A stretch of 49,043 bases of DNA from NCBI GenBank assembly GCA_024696615.1, contig JAILGS010000053.1:1-49043 (forward strand), given 5' to 3'. Made by a program: the position numbers and the translations under genes. Below are positions 34,808-41,620 of this stretch, one piece after another. Source of the DNA: Lachnospiraceae bacterium (GTDB taxonomy: Bacteria; Bacillota; Clostridia; Lachnospirales; Lachnospiraceae). How positions within the stretch are numbered: the stretch's first letter is position 1; each line of letters opens with the position of its first letter. The notes under the pieces were generated by a model that was not told the origin of the DNA, ran no database searches, and was given only the letters and a program-made list of their open reading frames with translations.

Positions 34808-35341
34808 TTGGGAATCGTATATTTTGTAAGACATGGACAGACTGTATGGAATGTGGAGAATAAAATCTGTGGTGCCACGGATAGTCCCCTGACGGACAAA
34901 GGAAGGGAACAGGCGAAGGAAGCGGGGGAGAAGATCCTTGCACAAAACATTAAGGCGGATGCGATATTATATTCCCCTCTTTCTAGAGCGAAGGATACGG
35001 CTTTAGTAATTTCTAAAGTAACCGGGATTCCTGCCAAGGAAGAAAAGCGTTTAATAGAACAAAATTTTGGAAAATATGAGGGAACTCCCAGGGATGGTGC
35101 AAGATTCCAGATTGCTAAGCGGGAATTTTTAAATCACTATGAGGGAGGAGAGTCCATGTTCCAATTAGCACAGAGGATTTATAATCTTCTGGATGAAGTG
35201 AAAGCCTCGGATCGGACCTATATTTTAGTGGCCCATAATGGTATTGCCAGAGTGGTAAATTCTTATTTTCATGATATGACCAATGAGGAATATGCGGCTT
35301 TTGGAATCCCCAATGCTACGATTCAGGCCTATGAATGGTAA
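34808..35341 (+). CDS. Histidine phosphatase family protein (phosphoglycerate mutase-like)
   Basis: The protein of about 177 residues has the branch-1 histidine phosphatase core: FVRHGQTVWN (catalytic His), the Arg in SPLSRAKDTA, and VAHNGIARVV with the second His. The substrate is not predictable; relatives act on sugar phosphates, alpha-ribazole phosphate or proteins. Start choice is unusual. The only good Shine-Dalgarno, AAAGGAG, ends one base before the ATG at 34802, but 7 bases before an in-frame TTG at 34808, so TTG initiation is likely. With ATG the product is 179 residues. It follows the leuS terminator. Confidence 0.82.
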   Translation: MGIVYFVRHGQTVWNVENKICGATDSPLTDKGREQAKEAGEKILAQNIKADAILYSPLSRAKDTALVISKVTGIPAKEEKRLIEQNFGKYEGTPRDGARFQIAKREFLNHYEGGESMFQLAQRIYNLLDEVKASDRTYILVAHNGIARVVNSYFHDMTNEEYAAFGIPNATIQAYEW

Positions 35342-35345
35342 AAAT

Positions 35346-35391
35346 GTGCTAAATTGGGCAAGAAAGTGCTAAAACAGACAAAAAAGTGCTA
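35346..35391 (+). promoter_or_regulatory. Three direct boxes at exact 20-bp spacing upstream of the exosortase cluster
   Basis: GTGCTAA begins at 35346, 35366 and 35386, each preceded by an A-rich tract. The exact 20-bp interval (about two helical turns) places all copies on one face of the DNA. They lie about 85-130 bp upstream of a TATACT -10. An inverted repeat ATTGGA-N5-TCCAAT follows near 35410-35426. An activator or repressor array is inferred. Confidence 0.6.
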
Positions 35392-35465
35392 ATGGCAGGG
35401 GGCTTTTGTATTGGATTTTGTCCAATGAAAATGCTTAAAAATCCCACAAAATGCGTATTTTATGA

Positions 35466-35471
35466 TATACT
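35466..35471 (+). promoter_or_regulatory. Candidate -10 of the exosortase cluster
   Basis: TATACT at 35466-35471 lies about 36 bp before the first gene. No recognisable -35 is present at 16-18 bp, which fits an activator-dependent promoter. Confidence 0.45.
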
Positions 35472-35506
35472 AGAGTAGTAAAATTCTAATCGTTGGAGGT
35501 GGCTTA

Positions 35507-35866
35507 GTGAAGGCATATAGTTTTAAATACTTTATTACTATCTGTCATAGTGGCGATAATCGCTATGAACATAAGCACTTTCACACATTGGAAGTACTCC
35601 TAGAAGTTACGGATCTGGATGGTAGATTTGGTAAATTCGAACAATTTGGAAGTATCGAGCGCTATGGAGATATGTATCTAAAGCAATATGAGAATATCTA
35701 TCTCAACGATCTTCCGGAGTTTCCAAGGGATGCTCGTATAGAAACAATTGGGGATGTTTTTTTCGAGGGATTGGAACAGGTGTTAACACCGAACGGTTTG
35801 CGGTTAGAGCGTCTTGAGGTGGGAGACTCGCCGCTACATACATATGTTTTAACCAGGAAGATTTAA
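35507..35866 (+). CDS. Small PTPS-like (6-pyruvoyl-tetrahydropterin synthase fold) protein
   Basis: The 119-residue protein has features of the pterin synthase fold. An HxH-type motif occurs in EHKHFHTLEV near residue 25-35, TIETIGDVFFEGL has the helix pattern of the family, and RLEVGDSPLHTYVL sits where the conserved glutamate strand lies. It is shorter than true QueD or PTPS and its metal-site residues are only partly recognisable, so a synthase activity is not claimed. A GTG start at 35507 has GGAGG 7 bp upstream. It is the first gene of the exosortase cluster, and a second PTPS-like gene lies at 41152. Confidence 0.6.
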   Translation: MKAYSFKYFITICHSGDNRYEHKHFHTLEVLLEVTDLDGRFGKFEQFGSIERYGDMYLKQYENIYLNDLPEFPRDARIETIGDVFFEGLEQVLTPNGLRLERLEVGDSPLHTYVLTRKI

Positions 35867-35898
35867 CCTTTTTTTAGGAAATGTAAGAGGTGATAGTT

Positions 35899-37935
35899 AT
35901 GAAGAAAATGACGAGGGGAATGGCCGTTGGATGTGCTGCTTTATTAATGGTATCACAGACCAATACGGTATGGGCTACGGAAGTAGAACAGGTAACAGAA
36001 GTTTCTACGCAAGTACCTACAGAAGAAGTGACAGAAAGCATTACCGAAGCTGTTACGGAGCCAGCGACAGAGCCGGCTACGGAAGCTACTACGGCTGCGA
36101 TTGCAGAAACCACAGCGGCACCTGCAGAAAATCCGGAAACCAGTCCGGTGGCAGAGACCACTGCTGCAACAACAGAAACTACCGTAGCACCAGCTACGGA
36201 AGCTACTACGGCTGCAACGACAGCGGCAACTGCAGTAACAGAGGCAACTACTGGGGGAACACCAGTGGCAACCACTGCTCCAGCAACGACAGCAGCGACC
36301 ACTGCTCCTGCAACGACAGCAGCGAAGGTGATGATTACGGAAAGCTCCATGTCCGTTACCAAGGATTCCAATAATGTGTATATTACCCTGACCTGGCCAT
36401 GTGGCGAGAATTATGTATATCAGGGCTTTGGCGATAGTCAGAGTATTGGAATTACCTATGCGGATGCAGCCAATGTATCGGATCAGTATAAGTCCATTAT
36501 TGTGAAGGATACTGCGGTTCCAAGAAATGGTTGGTGGCATGAGATTCCAGGCTCCGTATTAAATCTCACCAATAATTATGAAACCGATGGAAGTGCAACA
36601 CTGTATGTGGCAGTTCCTTTAGATTATTTTAAGACAAGTAATTTCATTCTGAATTGGAATGGAAATACCAAGAGTGTGAATGTGGCAGAGAATCTGGATG
36701 CAACTACTGCAGCCACAACCGCCGCACAAAGCACCGAAGCAGCCACCACGGCAGCAACTACCGCAGGTAGTACAGAGACTACAGCCGCAGGGGCTAGCGA
36801 AAGTGCCACCGAAGCAACCACGCAGGCTCCACAGCCAGCTTCCTATGAAGGAATTACCGTGGATGGTAATTTCTCCGACTGGGATGCAGTGGGCAAGGTT
36901 GGATTTGCCGATAGTGGTGAGCATGATTATCTTCGTCAGACATCCGTAATCTATGATGGGGATTATATCTATATCTACATTCAGGATCAGGGAAATGAAT
37001 CCGCAACGGGTGCTGGAACCCATTCCAATGGACGTTATTCCATTACCACGGATCTTGGAAGAACGATGGACTTCCAGTTACAGCGCGGTGGAGTAGTAGC
37101 CGGTGTGGATGGAAGTAGTTGTTCGGTAACGGATGATCAGTGGGAAATTGCAATTCCTGCTTCCAATCTTCCAGCCAACAATGGAACCTTCTCCTTTGGT
37201 TTATATCAAAGTGAACCAGTCATTAGCGGTATTAGCAATATCTCCGGAGCAACAGCCAATCAGGTAACGGATACGAAGAATGTATCCTATGATGGGGATT
37301 ATTCCGAGTGGGATGGCTATGGACATACATTAATTCAGTATGCCACCGCAGGAACACAGGTTAGTGAACCGGATGGTGAAGCTGCATTATATACCACGGG
37401 AAATACCATCTATGGTCATGTAGTAACCACCATGGATGAACATACCAGTGAAGCTGGTGGGGAGATGACCCAGGCAGTTACCATTCAGGTTAATCAGGAT
37501 AATAATTATAATTTCTATCCAAGATTTGCAGCAGTGGATTCCGAAGGTAATATTAACTGGAATGTACAGACTTCCAATTTACCGGAAGGTACATATGAAT
37601 TCTATCTTTTCGACTCCCAGGGTTGGGGCAGTGCCAAGAATCTTTCCGACTTAGAAAGTCCATGGTCCGGAGATGCGTTATATGGCAAGGCTTATGTAAC
37701 CGTTAGTGATGGAAAAGATGATATGGAATTCCAGATTGACTCCGAAGCACTTGCTGAAAAATTTGGTTTAGCCGCTACAGATCTTCAGGTGATTGGGGCA
37801 CAATTTGGTCGTATCGGTAATCAGTGGGTAGAAACCGCAGGTGCAAGCAGTGGTGCCGGACTTGGTATTGCGCTCAGTGCCGGAGTGGTAGCAATGTATT
37901 ATCTTCGAAAGAAGAATTGGTTTTTAACGGTATAA
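35899..37935 (+). CDS. Secreted Thr/Ala-rich protein with C-terminal sorting tail (likely XrtG substrate)
   Basis: The 678-residue precursor has a signal peptide (MKKMTRG basic start, hydrophobic core, likely cut after VWA). A Thr/Ala/Glu-rich low-complexity region (about 30-145) follows, then a beta-rich domain (about 146-270), a second Thr/Ala-rich linker (about 270-315) and two related modules beginning ITVDGNFSDWD and VSYDGDYSEWDG, resembling CBM9-like folds. The C-terminus has a glycine/serine stretch, a hydrophobic helix (GLGIALSAGVVAMYYL) and a basic end RKKN, a tripartite sorting tail like the Firmicu-CTERM signals I recall as paired with XrtG. No LPxTG is present. The linkers look fit for O-glycosylation. 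ATG 35899 has AAGAGG upstream. A terminator follows immediately. Confidence 0.85.
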   Translation: MKKMTRGMAVGCAALLMVSQTNTVWATEVEQVTEVSTQVPTEEVTESITEAVTEPATEPATEATTAAIAETTAAPAENPETSPVAETTAATTETTVAPATEATTAATTAATAVTEATTGGTPVATTAPATTAATTAPATTAAKVMITESSMSVTKDSNNVYITLTWPCGENYVYQGFGDSQSIGITYADAANVSDQYKSIIVKDTAVPRNGWWHEIPGSVLNLTNNYETDGSATLYVAVPLDYFKTSNFILNWNGNTKSVNVAENLDATTAATTAAQSTEAATTAATTAGSTETTAAGASESATEATTQAPQPASYEGITVDGNFSDWDAVGKVGFADSGEHDYLRQTSVIYDGDYIYIYIQDQGNESATGAGTHSNGRYSITTDLGRTMDFQLQRGGVVAGVDGSSCSVTDDQWEIAIPASNLPANNGTFSFGLYQSEPVISGISNISGATANQVTDTKNVSYDGDYSEWDGYGHTLIQYATAGTQVSEPDGEAALYTTGNTIYGHVVTTMDEHTSEAGGEMTQAVTIQVNQDNNYNFYPRFAAVDSEGNINWNVQTSNLPEGTYEFYLFDSQGWGSAKNLSDLESPWSGDALYGKAYVTVSDGKDDMEFQIDSEALAEKFGLAATDLQVIGAQFGRIGNQWVETAGASSGAGLGIALSAGVVAMYYLRKKNWFLTV

Positions 37936-37950
37936 TATAGTAAGAAAACG

Positions 37951-37990
37951 CAGCAAGGAAAGGAAAAATTGTTCCTTCCTTGCTGGTTTT
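37951..37990 (+). terminator. Terminator inside the exosortase cluster
   Basis: CAGCAAGGAA (37951-37960) pairs with TTCCTTGCTG (37976-37985), followed by GTTTTTT. It lies between the secreted protein and the exosortase gene 30 bp downstream, so it should lower expression of the enzymes relative to the substrate. Confidence 0.85.
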
Positions 37991-38019
37991 TTCGTACTTT
38001 AATGAGGGGATTGGCATTC

Positions 38020-38613
38020 ATGAAGTGGATTATCGGGATTATCTTTATCATTATTTGGTCTTATATATTATCTGTGATGAAACGAGCAGAGTTGAATTCC
38101 TGGAGATTCTTCTGGGGAAGCTTTGGACTCTTTATTCTCATCATTGCATATATTCGTCCTTATGTCACGGAACCCTTAGCCAATATTGTGGCAGCGCTAG
38201 CAGGGCTCTTTGGTGGCATCACCCATACCTTTACCCCTTATTTTAAATATGGAACCATCTTTATAGAAACCTTGCATGGATCTATGACGATGCAGATTGA
38301 TTTTGAATGTTCCGGCGTATTGGAAATTGCAGCCTTCCTATCCTTACTGCTTTTCTTTGATGTGTATAACAAGAAGGAGAAGTTTGTAGTAAGTTTAATT
38401 GGGGCGGGTGCCATTATTGTTTCCAATGCCTTGCGGATTATTTTGATATGTGAAATCATTCATTTTGGTGGCGAAGGATTATATTTCTTAGCGCATACCT
38501 TTATTGGACGTATTTTCTTCTATGTGCTTTCCGTATTATTATATTTCTTCGTATTTACCAAACCACACATTGTAAAGATGAGGGTAGGTTCATTCAGTTA
38601 TGATCACAATTAA
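38020..38613 (+). CDS. xrtG: Exosortase-family transpeptidase, XrtG type
   Basis: Exosortases are membrane proteins thought to cleave and re-attach C-terminal sorting tails. The 197-residue protein has about six or seven membrane helices with the three invariant residues: Cys97 in FECSGVLE, Arg139 in SNALRI, and His159 in AHTFIGRIFFY. Length, Gram-positive context and the linked glycosyltransferase point to the XrtG class. The start at 38020 has GAGGGG 10 bp before it. Earlier in-frame starts (38002, 37969) lack a site or lie in the terminator. The glycosyltransferase gene overlaps its last 14 bp. Confidence 0.88.
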   Translation: MKWIIGIIFIIIWSYILSVMKRAELNSWRFFWGSFGLFILIIAYIRPYVTEPLANIVAALAGLFGGITHTFTPYFKYGTIFIETLHGSMTMQIDFECSGVLEIAAFLSLLLFFDVYNKKEKFVVSLIGAGAIIVSNALRIILICEIIHFGGEGLYFLAHTFIGRIFFYVLSVLLYFFVFTKPHIVKMRVGSFSYDHN

Positions 38614-39976
38614 ACAATTTTTACATTCTTTTATATTCTGGGGGGCTTGGATCATCATTCCCGTATTAATGGAAATTGTGCCATCCGTCTTGGGATTTCT
38701 TATGATTCTTCGAAGAAGAGCCAGAAATCATAGACAGCGTAAGATGTCCCCTGCAAAGCCAGAGATTTCACTGATTATCCCAGTGTATAATTCTGCAGGA
38801 ACCTTGGAAGCATGTATTCGCTCCATTGATGCCTGTGATTATCCGGATGATCGAATTCGAATTTATCTGGTGAATAATATGGGTAAGGATAATTCCTTTG
38901 AAATCTTTACCAAATGCCAGCAATTATATCCAAAACTTCGTATGCAATGGTTGAATGCGAAGCAGGGTAAATCCAGAGCGTTAAATCTGGCCCTATATAA
39001 TTCCGATGGTAAATACATCATGAATCTTGATAGCGATGGTATTTTGGAACCCCATGCCCTAAGCAATATGGTAATGAAGTTCGAAGCCAATCCGGAATTA
39101 AACTGTATGACCGGTGCGATTCTTATCGAACCACGATTAATCGAAGAATATAAGGGATTCTTTCCAAGACTTCTTCGTAAGATGGAATTTATGGAATATG
39201 CTCAGGCCTTTCTTGCAGGCCGTTCTTATGCTTCTGAGACCAATTCCGTATATACTCTGTCCGGAGCCTTCTCAGCATTCCGTAAATCCGCAATTTTATC
39301 ATCCAATCTTTATAATACCAATACCATCTGTGAAGATACACAGATGACCTTCCAGATGCGCTATATGAATGGGGAGCGTGTGGAAGTCTGCGAGAATGCA
39401 TTATTCTTCGTGGATCCGATTGAGGGACTGAATAAATTATATACCCAGCGTCAGCGCTGGCAGCGAGGCAGCTTAGAAGTTGCCAGACAGTTTTTGAATA
39501 AGAATGATGACTTTGGAAAATCCGTTTTAGATGTGAATGTGCGAACCCTTCTCTATGATCACACATTTGCATTCCCACGTATGATCTGGTATCTGGCCTT
39601 AATCTGCCTGATTGCCATGAATTATTCCGGATATGTGATTTTAATTTCCACCGGAGTCATTATGTTATTGTATGTTATGGTGGGATATTTGTATTTCATG
39701 ACTTCCTCCTTCTTCTTAAAGGAGTTTGAGGAATTGCATCATTATTACGTGTCCCATTGGTGGGTGATTCCATTCCTGCCATTATTTAATTTCTTTGTAT
39801 TCTTTATTCGTCTGTCCGGTGTGATTAACAGTATCAACACGGATAGTGCTTGGAAAACCAGAAATTTCACGGATGAAAAGAGGGCATTTTCGGATGTCAT
39901 CCGTGGAGATTTTCATCGATTTTTCGTATGGAGGGAAAAACTTCGTTCCTTAGTAAATGTTAAAGAAGAATCATAA
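38600..39976 (+). CDS. Processive GT2 glycosyltransferase, exosortase-G associated
   Basis: The 458-residue membrane protein has one N-terminal helix, a cytoplasmic GT-A domain and several C-terminal helices, as in cellulose or hyaluronan synthases. Catalytic motifs are ISLIIPVYNSAGTLE, LDSDG (DxD) near 143, CEDTQMT near 244 (catalytic Asp region) and QRQRWQRG near 283, the QxxRW signature of processive enzymes. It should build or extrude a polysaccharide, or add sugars at the membrane. Its ATG lies within the end of xrtG (overlap 14 bp), so the two are translationally coupled. Sugar donor unknown. Confidence 0.9.
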   Translation: MITIKQFLHSFIFWGAWIIIPVLMEIVPSVLGFLMILRRRARNHRQRKMSPAKPEISLIIPVYNSAGTLEACIRSIDACDYPDDRIRIYLVNNMGKDNSFEIFTKCQQLYPKLRMQWLNAKQGKSRALNLALYNSDGKYIMNLDSDGILEPHALSNMVMKFEANPELNCMTGAILIEPRLIEEYKGFFPRLLRKMEFMEYAQAFLAGRSYASETNSVYTLSGAFSAFRKSAILSSNLYNTNTICEDTQMTFQMRYMNGERVEVCENALFFVDPIEGLNKLYTQRQRWQRGSLEVARQFLNKNDDFGKSVLDVNVRTLLYDHTFAFPRMIWYLALICLIAMNYSGYVILISTGVIMLLYVMVGYLYFMTSSFFLKEFEELHHYYVSHWWVIPFLPLFNFFVFFIRLSGVINSINTDSAWKTRNFTDEKRAFSDVIRGDFHRFFVWREKLRSLVNVKEES

Positions 39977-39992
39977 CTGTGAGGGAAATCAT

Positions 39993-41138
39993 ATGACTAG
40001 AACGAAAGAGCGTCCACAAACCTGGCGTCAGTGGATTGAACAAAATATTTTTCTGAAGGTAATTCTCATGGTGGTAATTGCCGTGGTTTTACTATCCATC
40101 TTGATTCAATATGAAGTGAATGTGATGGAACAGGGAATCTTAGAGGTTGCGGCCGGTCAGCAGGATAATTATGTACAGCTGGTACTGGATGAGATTCATC
40201 TGCATCTGGAGAATTCCGATGAGGAGATTATTACCAATATCCTGGGAGTGATGGATGCTTCCACCAATCGGTATTGGACCTTTTCTAAGGATGAGGCCAT
40301 GCTTTTTGTGAAGGATGTGCTAGAGACCAATAAATATAAGGGATTTACCACGGCAACCTATTATGTATCCGATTCAGCAAGGGATTTTTTAAATCAGTTG
40401 GAATTAGATTATGTAAAGCATGATTTTATTGAAATCAATGATAAGAAGTATGTGGCCAGTGGCGTGACATTTCTCTATGATGAAGAAGAATACAGTCTCT
40501 GCCTCTTAACTAATGAATCCATCTATCTGGAAAATAATCATTATATGGGTGCGAAATTAAATCTCTATATTTTATTTACCGTCCTTCTTTTTGTATCCGG
40601 TGTCAGCTATATGCTCATGGCTAGAAAGATTGATGAGTTATTTATGGATCGGGAAGCGCAGAAGGAACATGTGGAAGATTTAAATCGCAGTATTAATGAA
40701 TTAAATGCCCGATTAAATTCCAAGGAATTATATGATACAAGACGAAATATCTTTACTTTGGATATGGTGGATGAGTTCCTGCCAAAATTGCAGGAAAGAA
40801 ATCTGGATGTGATTACCTTTGTGGTAATCCGTTGTAATACCACCAAGGCGCGAGAAGCTTTCTATACTAGAGCACAGGTTGTTTTAGATAGTAAGGTGCT
40901 TCGCTTTTTAATGGATGAGAATAATTTCTTACTTCTTTATCTAAGTTCGGATTATGAACGTGTCTCCAAATCCGTGGATCTTTTAATTGAGCAGGATGTG
41001 GAATTGGTTCGTATGAGAACTTATGAGAAGGAGCAGGGAGATTTAGTAAGCTTCTATGATACCTTTGCAGAGGCGTCAGGTCTTCCTCGTACCACGAAAA
41101 AAGTGGTAGGTCATACCATGGGAAGTCAGGAAGCATAA
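39993..41138 (+). CDS. Membrane sensor with degenerate GGDEF-like domain
   Basis: The 381-residue protein has a membrane helix at about 20-41, an extracytoplasmic region (about 42-188), a second helix (about 190-210), a coiled coil and a cytoplasmic domain (about 250-370). In that domain, LMDENNFLLLYL occupies the place where active cyclases have GGDEF followed by hydrophobics, so the catalytic signature is absent. Such degenerate domains often act as cyclic-di-GMP receptors or partners, as in PelD. That role is inference. The ATG at 39993 has GAGGG upstream, and the gene begins 16 bp after the glycosyltransferase gene. Confidence 0.65.
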   Translation: MTRTKERPQTWRQWIEQNIFLKVILMVVIAVVLLSILIQYEVNVMEQGILEVAAGQQDNYVQLVLDEIHLHLENSDEEIITNILGVMDASTNRYWTFSKDEAMLFVKDVLETNKYKGFTTATYYVSDSARDFLNQLELDYVKHDFIEINDKKYVASGVTFLYDEEEYSLCLLTNESIYLENNHYMGAKLNLYILFTVLLFVSGVSYMLMARKIDELFMDREAQKEHVEDLNRSINELNARLNSKELYDTRRNIFTLDMVDEFLPKLQERNLDVITFVVIRCNTTKAREAFYTRAQVVLDSKVLRFLMDENNFLLLYLSSDYERVSKSVDLLIEQDVELVRMRTYEKEQGDLVSFYDTFAEASGLPRTTKKVVGHTMGSQEA

Positions 41139-41151
41139 GGGGGATTGGATT

Positions 41152-41616
41152 ATGGATAATAGTATTTTCTGCGAATATCGTCTGAAATTTTATCTCAATG
41201 GAAATCATTATCTGATGATTGGAAATAAGAAGGGTGAAACCCATCCCCATACCTGGGAACTTGTGGTGGAAATCCTGGTTAAGCGTAGTGAATTCATGGA
41301 ATTTAATGTATATGAGAAGGAAATTGAAAATCTCATTGCACCATATCAGAACAAGGTTTTAAATGATCTCCATCCTTTTGATTATGTTCTTCCAACCCTG
41401 GAGAATATTGTGGAGCAGTTTGGCAATCAGATTCGTTATCTGGTAAAGAAGAATGGTGGTCGTTTAATTCGTATTGAAGGTAGTGAATCCCCAACCCGTA
41501 GTTATATTATCAGTTATTATACCGGGGATGATGATGACGAATTGGAGATGGAAAAGTATGCCCAAAGCACTGTATCCAGCGTAGTGGATACGGTTTTGGA
41601 CGGAATCTTGGGGTAG
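41152..41616 (+). CDS. PTPS/QueD-like protein of the exosortase cluster
   Basis: The 154-residue protein resembles 6-pyruvoyl/6-carboxy-tetrahydropterin synthases. HPHTWEL has the HxH zinc motif near residue 27-33, NDLHPFDYVLPTLENIVEQFG matches the family PTxEN helix, and GSESPTRSYII contains the conserved glutamate. A charged acidic tail follows. Pterin or queuosine genes are absent nearby; related proteins are known from exosortase-G loci. AAGGGGG lies about 8 bp before the start. It starts 13 bp after the sensor gene and precedes a PTPS-related membrane protein by 4 bp. Whether it is catalytic is open. Confidence 0.75.
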   Translation: MDNSIFCEYRLKFYLNGNHYLMIGNKKGETHPHTWELVVEILVKRSEFMEFNVYEKEIENLIAPYQNKVLNDLHPFDYVLPTLENIVEQFGNQIRYLVKKNGGRLIRIEGSESPTRSYIISYYTGDDDDELEMEKYAQSTVSSVVDTVLDGILG

Positions 41617-41620
41617 GACG

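Noticed and set aside
35874-36371. Minus-strand 165-codon Val/Ala-rich frame
   Set aside because: It is the antisense shadow of the Thr/Ala-rich coding repeats, with no own ribosome site.
41152-41616. Queuosine gene queD
   Set aside because: PTPS-like fold is visible, but no other queuosine gene is nearby and the gene sits in an exosortase cluster.
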